From the NCBI GenBank assembly GCA_015227615.1, contig JAALGZ010000016.1, positions 248,001 through 312,000 on the forward strand: DNA of 64,000 nucleotides, in the 5' to 3' direction. The notes under the pieces are model-generated. The model was not told the DNA's origin. It did not search any database and saw only the letters and a list, made by a program, of their open reading frames with translations. Numbering within the stretch: position 1 is the first letter of the stretch; every line of letters starts with the position of its first letter. Origin of the DNA: Labyrinthula sp. Ha (lineage: Eukaryota > Sar > Bigyra > Labyrinthulida > Labyrinthulaceae). Below, one piece after another: positions 9,301 to 20,910 of the stretch. Made by a program: the position numbers and the translations under genes.

Positions 9301-12300
9301 ATTTTCATTACACGAGTAATTGCTTTTCGATATATATATACATGAGATAAAAATAATCACCGTGGCAATACTGTTAACTTCATAAAGACAATAAAATTCT
9401 CTATTGATAAAATTCTGAGAATGAGAACCAAGGTCATAGTTAATTATAAGCAAGGAGATGACTCACCCAAAGGATAGTTTGAAAGAAATCTTAAGAATTT
9501 GCTTCACCAGACATTGAAAATAAAGAAAGATTAATACACATGACCTTAAAATCAAATTCTAATGGATACATGTTTGTAAGGATTGTGGCAATAATGTTTT
9601 TTACTTCAATAAGAAAACAGATAAAGAATAACATGATGTCAATGCGGGTTTACTAAAGATAATAATTATAATATATCTTCTCCTCAGTAACGGAATATAA
9701 AACACAAATTTCAGCGCCTTAAAAATCTCCAAGTAGAAACCAGGTCAAATGACACGGATAAAGTAATACAGAAACCGAGTTCATCACTTTGTGTCATTAG
9801 ATTTGGGATTCATATTCATGAACTATACAAGTGTTGTAAAAATAATGTTTCTCTGAAATTTATCTGTCTTAAACTAATTTCTAAAATTTTCATATAACCT
9901 CGGCAGTATAAGATATAAAAATGACAATATGGGATGTTCGTTTAATATAAATTTACTATTAAGTACAATGTGAAATATTGGTCGAGAATTTGAATGAGAA
10001 TGAGATATTTATATTACAAGAAAAGATTACAAAGCACAATCCGTTTGTAATATCGAAATGCGACAAATTAAGACCTTACAACTACAAAAACAGAGAAACG
10101 TAATCTGAGATCAACAAGAAAAATAGGGAATATAATTCTTGTTTAGTTTCTTTTACTTTATTCCTAATAAAACCTAATGATAGCCAAAGTGATTCTACTA
10201 TTTTGTATCCTTAAAATATGAAAGAGAGTCCAGAAAATATATCTATATTCATATTTTCAACTGATGTTTTTTTGGTTTTCTTGCTTATATAGTTGGTTAC
10301 ATTGGTTAAGCAACACAAGAAACAATCTGCTTAATTCCAAATTCTAAAATACCTCATGTGATAAACTATATTAAATTAGTCTTACTGAAAGATTCTCCAG
10401 TATTATAAGGTTAAAGAAAGGCTTTACAGTTCCAAATATAAACTACCATATACTTCGTGGGTTTTCATTAACTCATTTAAATTCCAATACGCAGCTTGAA
10501 ATTATAAGGCTACTTAATCCAGAAAGCTATTGTAAAATGTGTATTTTATTCTTTATAACACGCCATAGATAGTGCCACTATGGCCCTTAGGCTTCAAAAT
10601 TAATCACTCCGATAATGAAAATATGTTAATTGCTGTTGAGAAAAGTGTTCCTCTTTTTAAGTATACGATTTTAACTCTTAAGCAAACCTTCCCTTCTGAG
10701 TAGTCAGAGTCTGAAAATTTTGGCGTCTTCCATACTCTGCTAGAGTACAATTCAAATACTTTAATTTGGTGTTGTATTCTCTTGGGTAGAGGTTCGAATT
10801 CAAATGTTATTTCAATAAAGGCTGAAATCTTTATATTTTGTGATTTCACTCTTTTGAGAAAAAGCTGGCGCTCATGAAAAAATAAATATATTGTTTAAAT
10901 ATTTTTTTCGATTTTTGTGGTTAACCTGAATTGGAACAAAATAGTATTTTGGGGTACTATGTAATGGGTAAAGCTTTCCATACAGGAAACTCGGTTGTAA
11001 GCAGAATACCAACTATGTCCCACTCAAATCAACTATCATCAGGAGTCTCTCGTACATGCTATTTAAAAATTATATTGTTTCTCAGACTGATAATTTCAAA
11101 AAGTAACCTAAGTGGATATATTTCTTACTTGAAGGTATATATTTAGCATTTTTGAAATAGATAAAACGACGGACAATAATATGAGAGATAGTTCCATAGA
11201 CATGTGTATGAGACCTATTCCAAATGCGAATAATTAATGAATTCATTTTACCAACCTAAAGACTAGATTTAAAAAGGCAAAGATACAAAAAAAGGAAGAT
11301 GATAAAGGTGAATCTACGTACTCAGGTTTTTCTATCAGATCTGTCAAGTCGATTCATGATGACGAATATTGTAACTATAGCAAACCAGAAGCTTATCCAT
11401 AAAAAGTTATTCATCAATAATACTTTATTTAGCTATTGTTGTGTCCAGAGAACTTATATAATTAGTGGATAAATGTATTTAACTTCTAAAGATATTTTTA
11501 TTATATTCTACAAAAGCAATAATAAGCTTTGAAGTACTCAAGAACTTAATGCATATATATGGTTTGAAGTGGGAGTCAGAGCTTGATAAAAAAGAGGCCA
11601 CGATATTTAAACCTTGTACTTAAGCGAATAAACTAGCCTAAAGGATACAATTAACAAAAATTTTATAGTAAGTTACCACTCTTGTGGCTTGAAGAGGCTT
11701 TGAGAGAGTTTCCTTTTTATCTTGATCTTTCAATAACATAGCTTCCTGCATTGTTTTAACCCCCCAGCTCAAAGCTACCTCAACCAGAAATCAAGATATC
11801 TAGATTCGTGAAAAGATTTTCGACTGTGTTTACTCATTGTAAGTAATGTACGAATACAAAATATCTATAACGTCAAATAAATTTAAGGAATTTATTTTTT
11901 CAGATTGGGTCCCTATCAGAAACAAACTATTCCATATATGTATATATTGATTTTTTTTCTGCTAACTTGTCATAGAGACAAAATATTAATATTTTCTCAT
12001 CATTCGATGACGTAATACATATTTTAATTTTCAAATCCATTATAATAATGAAATGTTATGACCGCTTATTAATAATTAACAACCTCAATATGAGGGTTCA
12101 TAAAATATCAATACTCGTCATTAATAATAATTCCTCAAGTACATGTATTAGCAAGTTTGAATTTGCTACTACAGTATTAAAATTGCCAGGTTGAAAGTAA
12201 ATTGGCAAACCTAATTATTCGCACAGGCATTTATTCTTGCTTCAATAAACATAAACCCTGGTGTATACATTTCTCTTGAGAAGTGTATTCTAAAATGCTA

Positions 12301-13537
12301 ATCACAGTATCATCACACTTGTTATAGTTAACATGTTACTCAACACCCAAAGATTGTTGTCTCGTCCTTATAGTTTAGAAGCGTGCGAGGTGAACCTGAA
12401 ATCATGATTTTAAATTGATATTTGAATAGACCCTCACAAAAATACATTATTCTAGGTTGACTTTTCTGTTAGTCCCCTTTAAGAGCTACATTTTTTATCT
12501 TTTTCAAACAGAAAAAAATGCCCCTGTCTGCTCTAGGTAAAAGGTCGTAGCCATAAAAAATTTATTACCATTCGAATTGATCAATATTATTTTGTGCACT
12601 ATTGTAAGTGAGCTCCATCTTATGACACAATTGAAATATATTATAGACGCCCTTGTATGGAACTTAAAGTTTCCAGAACACTACAAAGGGTAAGTATGAC
12701 ATTTAGAAAAAGTCAAAGTACTCACTCAAATACTTATAATACTAAGAGTCATGGCAGTAAAAGGTATTTGTTAACTAGTACATAAAAAGTAGAGTTTTGT
12801 GTTAGTAGGTAAACCCTCCAGTTGCAGAGAAAACTAAATGAATTATGTTGTGATGGAAACACTGCAAAAAATTTACTCTTAGTTGTTACAGGGGTCTACA
12901 AGTAACTTTTTTAAGGGTTATCTTCATCTCTGTAGAATTTATCCGGGCTAGTATCTTTTCTATTCATACTTAAACGTATATCTTGTAGTGCAATAATACT
13001 AGAAGAAATAATGTTAGGACCCCTGTGCTCTGAATAGTAAATATATTAATATCTCGTTTATGATGGATTTGTAATGTCCACATTCTACTTAATAGATATA
13101 CTATATCAAACTCAATGGGTTTAACTCTATTTGGAACTTTATTTCTTGATAACTTAGAGTTTTAAAATTCGCATTTATAAGCAGAACTTCAGCTTAAAAT
13201 GTCCAACTAAGCTGTCAACTTCCTGTAGATAATATTCTTAGCTCTGATGCTTCATAATCTTAGTTCCATGGTTTTTCTTCTGCTTGCTTTCCAGGTAGCA
13301 TGCAATATACGCCCTTTTTATTTATGGCGTGCGCTACTATCTTTTTCATACAGATTTAGTACGAAAATGCTTAGATTATAGACTACAACTATATACAAAC
13401 TAGTCTAAGGACTCATAAATGGGACTAACCCTTCAAATTAATATACAGTTCATTAATAAAAATACCCTTCCAAGCGTCATCCAAGCTGAATAAATTTTCG
13501 TTGGGATTTTTTGGAGATCTCGAATATTTCTTAAGAA
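6376..13537. other. 7-kb AT-rich gene desert
   Basis: No open frame above about 80 codons, no recognisable domain and no tRNA or rRNA signature was seen on either strand. Short A/T runs and small TA repeats (for example near 9330) occur. Reads as neutral or long-decayed sequence. Confidence 0.6.
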
Positions 13538-14062
13538 TTATGAAGATTGTGTTTTGAAAAAAGTATCCCAATACCAAAAATGAGAGAAATCTATACGGAA
13601 TTTGTATAATAAAGATTCAAGGCAGACCATATTTATAGCTATCAAGCTACATTGTACATATCTTGCCATTGCGTTCTCTGCAAGAATATTGGTGACTCTA
13701 ACAGCTACGAAATTGCGATGCTCCATGAACAAAGGACTTAGTTTTATTTGATGCTTTGTTCGAGTAATTATACCATAAATTTCCATTTTAACTAACTAAA
13801 TACGAGCTTTTACAAGATCATTCCTATATAAATTTGAATATATGACTCCGAGGTTAATTCGTACTAAGTTAGGAACTCTCGCAACATTTCTCCTACGAAA
13901 CTTGTAAAACCCTGAAAACATCCAGTTATTTTGTGCTAGTCTTTTTATACATTCAACTTTTGTTTTGTATTTATGTAAAATAGTCGTAGACTTCGTTAGT
14001 AGCTCGTTTTTGTATTCTAGTATGAGACAATATATGTACTGAACGGAGAAACCTATCATCAA
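13538..14062 (-). pseudogene. 175-codon frame broken by one TAG
   Basis: Two adjacent open segments, 13796-14062 and 13538-13786, lie in the same frame and are separated only by a TAG and three further codons. A frame of this length with one stop is unlikely by chance at this base composition. The translation is basic and aromatic-rich, starts MMIGFSVQYIYCLILEY and ends FWYWDTFFKTQSS; I recognise no domain. The ATG at 14060-14062 is 55 nt from, and divergent to, the GIDE-like gene start. The stop could sit at an acceptor-like TTTAG of a short intron, but no good donor of suitable length keeps the frame. Decayed gene or chance. Confidence 0.3.
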
Positions 14063-14117
14063 ATTCCCGAGATGACATTACCATATATGTTTACTCAAAT
14101 TGAGTGTATGAAACAAA

Positions 14118-15023
14118 ATGAACAACAATTCGTTAACTTTTCTCAGCGCCCATCCTATAGTTTTTAGTATTTTTGGAGCTTCTATGGGGTTGATAGGTCT
14201 AAATTCCTGGATTCATGGGAGAAAAATAATTTTCCTTCAACGAATTTACGCGAATCTATCAAGATCTCCTTCGCAAGACTTCAAACCTGGTGATTACGTC
14301 CTTCTTGAGGGAAAGATAAAACTTGAAGGAAAAGCCTTAAAATCTCCAGAAGGAAATAAAGATTGTGCAATGTATTTCATAGAAGAAAAACACGTTTTGG
14401 AAGAGGTCAAGGAGCATAAAGTTTCTGCAAATGCTGGTTTTGGAATGTTTTCAATAATCAAGAAAGTGTTTTCTCTTTTTGGTTTTGTTTTGGAAAAAAC
14501 CTTTGGAAAAAGAAATAAGCTTGATGAAAGATTATCTCAATTTTCTCAATCTGCCTCATGGAGAATTTTCGAAAGCAACAAAAAGTTTGCAGTTGATATA
14601 TCAGAATTTTTTTCTTTTGTTGAACACTTGAAAAAGTTTTCTGTCATTGATTTGGAAGAATTTTTTCAACCACAAGTTTCTTCCTCAAAATTTATACCTA
14701 AACCTTCTTCTTCAGCATCAAAACTCTTTCGAACCATTGGTTTTCAAAAGATTGAAAAAGTTTTACTCGAGGGAGATTCTCTTACTGTCTTAGCTGAAGT
14801 GAAACAAATAGATTCTAATGAAATTTCTCTTGGGTCTTCTGAGAACAAGAATTTGCTTGATTTGAAGACAAGTAGGATTCGTCCGTTTATTGTATCAACG
14901 TTTTCAAGACGTGTTATGAAGCAGCTTATAGGACAAAAGATTCTCTTCCTCTGTCTCAAGTTTGTTTCTTATTCTGGACTGCTTCTGCTTCCTTCCCTAA
15001 TTTCAATAAAATTTGTATGGTAA
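14118..15023 (+). CDS. GIDE/MUL1-like membrane protein without RING
   Basis: A 301-residue protein with a hydrophobic N-terminal segment (about 12-28, IVFSIFGASMGLIGL) and a C-terminal one (about 277-295). The middle resembles the GIDE domain of MUL1-type E3 ligases. PGDYVLLEGKIKLEGKALKSP (57-77) matches the first beta module. FAVDISEFF is a middle strand. LLEGDSLTVLAEVKQID followed by RPFIVSTFSRRVMKQLIGQ matches the closing 'EGD..V.G.V....PF.iS..S...l' block. No C-terminal RING is present. A GT-AG pair (15015-15058) would replace the last few residues with about 39 lysine-rich ones ending in the CK2 beta gene, but it is longer than the other introns here. Likely mitochondrial or peroxisomal/ER membrane by family; the role is inferred. 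Confidence 0.5.
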   Translation: MNNNSLTFLSAHPIVFSIFGASMGLIGLNSWIHGRKIIFLQRIYANLSRSPSQDFKPGDYVLLEGKIKLEGKALKSPEGNKDCAMYFIEEKHVLEEVKEHKVSANAGFGMFSIIKKVFSLFGFVLEKTFGKRNKLDERLSQFSQSASWRIFESNKKFAVDISEFFSFVEHLKKFSVIDLEEFFQPQVSSSKFIPKPSSSASKLFRTIGFQKIEKVLLEGDSLTVLAEVKQIDSNEISLGSSENKNLLDLKTSRIRPFIVSTFSRRVMKQLIGQKILFLCLKFVSYSGLLLLPSLISIKFVW

Positions 15024-15146
15024 TTTCTTCGAACATTAACACTTCTTTCCCTCGACAGGAATCTGTTTTTCTCTTTTTTAAACGGTCGATTATACGTAGT
15101 GTTACCGAAGAACTTTCCGTTAAAAAACTTAAACTTAAGAAAAAAC

Positions 15147-15897
15147 TCAAATATTTCCTAAACCATTTCCTTCCATAACTTGGTCCTGATCCTTGCTCAC
15201 TTTTTCTTTACTTTCTTTCTGTTGGACTTCCTTCATATGCTGTCTTATAGTTGGATAACGAACTTTAAAACCAAACACCTTAGGGATATAATTGGCTACT
15301 TGCAAAGGAGGCGCTGGAAGAAGTTCAGGAAATTGCATAAGAAACAAATGAGGAAACGTAGTTCCAAAATATGCTCCGTCAAGTTCAATATCATCCGCAT
15401 AATGCATAGTAGGCAGCATAACTTGATTACACCTCGGACAAAAGACCATTACTCGGCTTTGGTTGATCTGATCAGATAATCCAACTGGCAAGACAGGTTG
15501 CTGTTCACATGAAAGTAAAGGACAAAAACCAAACTCCGCATTTCTAAATCTACGCTTCATTTTATCTTGGCCTCTTTTAGTTATGATAAACCGAGCGTGA
15601 ATAAGTCCATAGAGTTTCTGGACAGAGTGATCAAACATTTCACCAGCATCAATTCGGTCCAATATAACATCTAAGCACTTTCTGTAATCAGTTCCGATAA
15701 TTTCTTTTAACCCATATAGATTGAAGTTGTCTTCTAAAAGAGATGGGAAGGAAATATGGTGTACCTACGTAGCGCTGATCCACTTCGCAAAAGAATTCGT
15801 TACCATCCTGCTTGCAGAACCATTCAATCCAACTTTCTATGTCAGTTGCCTCTTCGTCGCTTGAACTAGAGGAGAATTGTCTTTCTGCCATCGACAA
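15147..15897 (-). CDS. CKB1: casein kinase II regulatory (beta) subunit
   Basis: Two exons, 15765-15897 and 15147-15733, joined across a 31-nt intron, give a 239-residue protein close to the 215-280 usual for CK2 beta. Exon 1 carries an acidic/Ser start and WIEWFCKQDGNEFFCEVDQRYV; exon 2 continues EDNFNLYGLKEIIGTDYR. The dimerising zinc finger is complete: CPLLSC with PVLPVGLSD, then CPRC. LDGAYFGTTFPHLF and the C-terminal YIPKVFGFKV follow the family closely. It binds two CK2 catalytic subunits and steers substrate choice in nucleus and cytoplasm. The gene is convergent with the GIDE-like gene (123 nt apart). Splicing is required to read the N-terminus. Confidence 0.93.
15734..15764 (-). other. 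31-nt intron in CK2 beta
   Basis: GTACACC donor and CTTTTAG acceptor on the minus strand. Removal joins QRYV to EDNFNLYGL in frame, restoring the conserved CK2 beta order EVD.DY...FNL.GL. Confidence 0.9.
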
Positions 15898-16280
15898 TGA
15901 CTTTCTCGTCTTTTTAATTTGTTTACTTATTCAAGTGGCAATAAGATGCAGAAAGAGCATATTTTGGGCATAGTTTCATATGGTGCTAGTTTGCAATATG
16001 CTTGCATACAAGATAACATTTTGTATATATAATCGTGTTATTACATTTAGTGATAGCAAACAATTATCCTCATATAAACTTTCACATTTCATTTTATATA
16101 CCACTTAAATAAATATAATTATTTATACACCTTAGGTAACAAAATTCGATCGGTAAGAGGAAATCAACAATATTTTACAAATTTGTGAAATTCCGGGAAA
16201 ATTGAGTAAAATTCTTCCCTATCAGCGTTTCTTGGGAAACTATTATGGCAGAGTTCTGAAGGTCTTTTAATATTTATAGA

Positions 16281-16373
16281 ATGTCATTGATGGCTTTTGC
16301 TACAGACTTTAGTAATGAAAAAGCTTCAGGTTTCGATGGATTTACTACAACACACTTTGTACAAAATATATTG
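16281..16373 (+). mobile_element. remnant of a non-LTR (LINE) reverse transcriptase
   Basis: The frame reads FSNEKASGFDGFTTTHFVQN, matching the N-terminal RT motif of LINE elements (K-A-P-G-x-D-G-F, followed by an F/Y-rich stretch). The frame is lost on both sides, and no other RT motif, endonuclease, poly-A tail or target duplication could be recognised. An old fragment; the match is short, so chance resemblance is possible. Confidence 0.35.
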
Positions 16374-18579
16374 ATAATGAAAAAGTGTCAGTTTTTTATC
16401 TTAATAAACAATTTATTTCATTATTTTATTTCAGAAAAAATCAATCATTTTGTCATAGTAAAATGGCTATGTGATTATACGTAGCCCTCGAGAGGCCTTA
16501 ACTAACAATTTTTTTTCAACACTGCAACTATTAAGGTTGTAGATGATAAATTGTTCAGTCGCATAAAAGTAAATACACTAGAGTTAGGTAGTTGAATTCG
16601 TAGCTAGTAAAATATTGAGTGCTTCATTGCGCTTTCTTTTATTCTGAATTCTAATGTTCTGCTTAGTAACGAATATTACAGACACTTCAGTGTACACAGA
16701 AAACTTGCCCCTTTAAATAAATTATACTTCCTTTTATCAAACCTGGTTTCCATGTTTTCCATGAAAGGATTATACATTAAAAAAAGAAATTTCATGAGAA
16801 ATATGAGGGTTCTGCAGAGGAAAGTAAGAACCTGGGTGTAGGCAACCAAACTTGAACCCCAATTTCATTGAACCTACCAACTACGTCTAACTACTTAATA
16901 TTAAGCTCCAGATTTTAGAAATAGATACACAAAGAAAAACAAATTTCATAACAAAACACGTGCTTAAAATATTTTATCGCAGATCATTGCAATTTGTATG
17001 CGAGCCAATTTATTAAAGAATTAAGATCGAGTACACTCAAGATATGATGGAACCTGAGAGTTGATACCTCATTATGCAGTTTTCTTGCCAATAACACATG
17101 AAAATTAAGATAGAAACCATAGTTTCGGGACTAATATATCCCATTATTGAGTTATCAATTCTTCATTGAACTGTTCAACTTAGGAAAGAAAAAGAGTACG
17201 AACATAACAAATATTCAAGTTTTTCATAGCTACTTTCTAAAACTGAAAACATAGACACTGCATTACGTATAGATGTCTAGTAAGTTTTATTGTTGGCAGA
17301 GGAAAAAAATATCTCATACCTTCTTAATAATGAAAATTAGAAGTCTACAACTTTATTAACTAAAAATACCCTGAAGTGCTACGTTTCTAACTATTGGTAA
17401 ATTGTTATGTCACACATTTTAAATAAAAATAAAAATAATTAAACGCACATAGCTAACCTTCGTGTCGGGTATATTGACAAATTCAAATTTATCTATATTT
17501 CAATGCATAGTTCAGCTGATAAGTACAAGAACACTGAAAAAGATTCTTATATTGTTGAACACTTCTACGGCACAGAAGGACAGATGTACCCTCCATAATT
17601 AAAAAAAGCTTTTAGATATCCGCAATTCTTCAATCTTGAGGCAGCCCAAGGTGATAGATTATGTAACAACAATCACATGGAAGCAGATTTTAAGCTCAAA
17701 CCCAATATTACTGTTAGGTGTTGCAGGTCATCTTTAAAAAACTGTGTTTATGTATAGCTTCTGACAATGAAAATTAAACAATAATTCAATGAAATTAGAA
17801 GGAATTCATCATAAAATAGAACTGAGGGCATGGACTTGTACCTACTAGCACAACAGGTTTAGGCAATAATTAAAAGGAAAGATATCGGTTTGGCCCCATG
17901 CTGTTTTCAAGTAGATCCTTCTCTACCAATACTCTAATTTTGCAAAATTCATTTATCTCAAAACTAAAATTAAAAAAGTAATTCTGGATTTGAAGTTATT
18001 GCAAGCTCTAAGATTCTGGGAATGCCTTATGAAAAAACATAGAACGCGGAGAAGAATTTTGCTAAAAGTAGTACACTCCCAACAGCAGTGCTCTACATAA
18101 TTCTTTAATAATTATCCAGTTTTTAGAAAATGAAAACCGTCACAGAGGATCCAGGTCTTGTCTATATAGATATCTCGAAGCCGCATTTAGATAAGTAAAT
18201 CGGCAAGTAACTATGTTATAGCGACCCTAGCATCTTAATACTATGATTATGGGACGAATTTTAGCGTCGTGAAACTCCTGTACAGTACAAGGGTATAGTT
18301 AGAGGAAGGACTAAGCTCTAAACCCTTATCAGGATCTGGCTCAAACATTTCAATTTTCACAAAAAAAAATACTGAGTGAAACCCAGGCAAAAAGCGGGTA
18401 GATTGGCTCTTAGTTTATTTTATTGCTAACTACCAATCAATAGCAATTGGACATACAGATCTTTGCAAAATGAAACTCTGCTTAGTACATGTTAACAATT
18501 CTATAGCCTCTAGATTACCTCACCTATAAAATATGGCCCTAAATTTAACCTTTGCTGAACCCAATTTTGTGTATCACTC

Positions 18580-19400
18580 AAAGATTTTATTGAAAATTTG
18601 AGCAGCGTCATGATAGCGCATTGAAATCTCTTAACTCATCAGCCATCATACTGTAAGCAGGTGAAACTTCTATGAATATTCTTGTTCTAGATAATAACAA
18701 GGACAAATTAAAATCAACCTCCAAACACGTAATTTGGACCAATGTAATCATATTTAAACACATTCCATATTTATTACCGAGCCTCGTGCGCAGACACAGT
18801 AATGATGAATGCTTTTGGTACCAAATCTAAACGTGCAACTCAACAATATAAAGCCGGCTAGATTTCTCCAAAAAAAACAAGATATTGCCATCAATTAGAA
18901 CTTTTTAACATACCTCGGAGTTTATGGGTCCAGCAAAGCGCAGTAAAGCATTTCAGGGTCGGCTGTATGACTGGAGGATGCTTTTCAAGCTATAAAACTT
19001 GTGGCAAATAAGCCACTTGGAATACTTACAAACCACCACCTCGTCTAAATGACAACTTGACCGAGTACACCGCCTTCCCAGTATGTGTTAATTTTGGCTA
19101 TACCTCAACGTAGTTCAACTACTAATATAGCTTCTGGCGAGATATAAAATGCTTCCCATACTGCCAACCGAAGAAAATATTAAGCGGAGGAGAACTTCAT
19201 TCTGTAGATTTGGTATCTTTCATAGAATTGTTTCTATCGCCACGCCTTCCATGTTCTAACCTTTTTTATTTTAATTACTTTAACACCTTCCAGTACCCGA
19301 ACTCTTGATAGAACGGAAAATTCAGATTGAGACACTTGATGGCAGCAGAAATTCTTGTTCCCAATTGCTTAGTTAAGGATCATTAAACCAAAATCCTTTC
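18580..19400 (-). pseudogene. decayed coding sequence of unknown family
   Basis: The minus strand shows runs that look like protein across several frames, for example LLRFAGPINSEVC, VSPAYSMMADELRDF and LGTRISAAIKCLNLNF, with a base composition richer in G and C than the surrounding desert. Frame is lost many times. No domain can be named; an old transposable-element or gene remnant. Confidence 0.25.
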
Positions 19401-19819
19401 CATAAGCTAACAGCACATGAGTGAAGCAAATATCCTTCTCCCAACTAGTACCATTTTAGACTAATAGTTAAAACCAATCCATTAACAGGTTAGGCAGAGC
19501 AAACATTTGTCTTTGAAAAAACTCAGAAACTTTTTTCTTGTGCAATTAAGTTTTAATCTCTTGTGTTCTTAAAACGGTAGTGCAAAGGTTCTATTTCAAT
19601 AACCTAATGACGTGTTTATATATTACATAGGTAAACGAAACTAGGTCATATTTTACTCTAAATTGTTATAGTATAAGTTAACAAATAACTATTCAAGTCA
19701 TTAATAAGTAATTGCCCAAAATATCTTTCTCGGCCATTTCGGTCATCCAACAAAAATATTAACAAACGAAACAGCGCGGCGAAAACTAAGCACTATATCT
19801 GTATTACATTGAAAATAAC

Positions 19820-20555
19820 ATGCCAGGGGCAGAATTTGCAAGAGCAGGTAATAGTTTTGCAGGTCTTGGAAAAACAAAATCGAAAAAGAAAACAAAACAA
19901 GAGTAAATTCCATCGTATGATATAATTTCCTAGCAAAGTTCAAGTGCAGAAACAGCAGAGAACTGCGTTCGATGAACCAGGTGTGGAACCTGAGAAAGTT
20001 CAAAACTGGGGCGAGGAAGAAGATGAAGAAGATATAAATGCTTTTTCGGATGATGGTTTTCAAACTCCAGCTAAACCTTTTATTTCGAAGGTTGAACAGA
20101 AGCAAACTAGTGAAAATATTCAAGAAGAAAATGACGAATCTGAATCTGAGGATTCTTCAGATAATGAGTCCGTTGAAGAAAATATAATACAAGAAAATAA
20201 TTTAACGGTAGAAAAAGTTGTCGTGGCCAAAAAGCAAAAAGAAGAAGATTTGGATAAATTGCTGGAGGAATTTAAGGAAGAAAAAGTTACTCAAGAGAAC
20301 GTTGAAATTTCAGAAAGTTTTGAAGTTGTTGAGAATGTAGAAGAAGATGCAGCTGCTGCGCTTTTGGCTGAGTTGAATGTAGGCGAGAGTGGAGGTCAGA
20401 AAAAGGTGGGTAAGAAGAAAGGGAAGAAAAAGAAGAAGAAAGTAAAAAAAGTGGTTTCAAATGCTAAGGAAATAAGGTTGGCGGAGGAGAAGAAGAGAAT
20501 GGATAAGTTAAAGAAACGAGAAAAAACAAAGCAACCCAAACACTTCCCTGCTTAA
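19820..20555 (+). CDS. acidic/lysine-rich protein of unknown family
   Basis: Exon 1 is 19820-19902 and exon 2 is 19934-20555, with a 31-nt intron, giving 234 residues. It starts MPGAEFARAGNSFAGLGK. It continues with a D/E-rich region (about residues 55-115, many ESESED/DNESVEEN runs), short EED-L-KLLEEFKEEK helices, an alanine/leucine patch (EDAAAALLAELNV), then a strongly basic tail (KKKGKKKKKKVKK) and a final charged helix. No folded domain is recognised. The layout resembles disordered N-terminal regions of translation or chromatin factors, but it ends there, so function is open. It faces the CX9C gene tail to tail with 22 nt between stop codons. Confidence 0.65.
19903..19933 (+). other. 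31-nt intron
   Basis: GTAAATT donor, TTCCTAG acceptor. Without it the upstream ATG frame stops at once (GAG TAA). With it the 27 upstream codons join the long downstream frame, which otherwise has no ATG start. Confidence 0.8.
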
Positions 20556-20577
20556 CTGTTTTGTGCTTTTTATCTTT

Positions 20578-20757
20578 TCAGTCTTTTTTCTTTCCTGAAA
20601 AACATAACTTCCACAAGCTTACTAACCGTTGACACTTAGACCAGTCTCTATTATTATCTGCTAAGCATAGCTGAAGTTTTTCAAATTGTTTGGTACAACC
20701 TTTATCTTGAAGCTGCTCATCAATATCAACTGATTTAGGAGGTGTTATTTTCTCCAT
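20578..20757 (-). CDS. twin CX9C mitochondrial protein, COA4-like
   Basis: A 59-residue protein, ATG at 20755-20757. It has a twin CX9C motif: C21-x9-C31 (GCTKQFEKLQLC) and C43-x9-C53 (CQRLVSLWKLC), with DWSKC between, the DW..CQ pattern of the cytochrome oxidase assembly factor COA4/Cmc3. Such proteins are imported into the mitochondrial intermembrane space and oxidised by the Mia40 relay. Upstream, VDIDEQLQDKGC fits the family's D-x-L-x-x-x-GC lead. No intron is needed. COX19 or CMC-type relatives are alternatives, but length and the DW motif favour COA4. Confidence 0.7.
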   Translation of the reverse strand: MEKITPPKSVDIDEQLQDKGCTKQFEKLQLCLADNNRDWSKCQRLVSLWKLCFSGKKKD

Positions 20758-20910
20758 CGAAATTTAGCTGTCGTGTGTGTCCTTATGTTTTGGTGAACTC
20801 TTCCTATTTCTTTCCAGAGAGAGTTAATGACGTGGCATTGCGAAATATGTGAAAACATAAAGTACACAGAAAAGCAGTTATAAGAATAATACAGATATAT
20901 TTCTATGAGA

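Larger units (their letters stand above)
15898..19819. other. 3.9-kb AT-rich desert with decayed coding patches
   Basis: No intact gene seen. It contains the LINE-like motif at 16281-16373 and a coding-like minus-strand patch at about 18580-19400, listed separately. The rest is featureless AT-rich sequence. Confidence 0.55.

Noticed and set aside
10786-10802. B-box-like GGTTCGAATTC
   Set aside because: No upstream A-box and no acceptor stem; isolated match.
15734-15764. Frameshift or pseudogene reading of CK2 beta
   Set aside because: A clean GT-AG 31-nt intron restores the conserved sequence exactly, and introns of the same size occur in other genes here.
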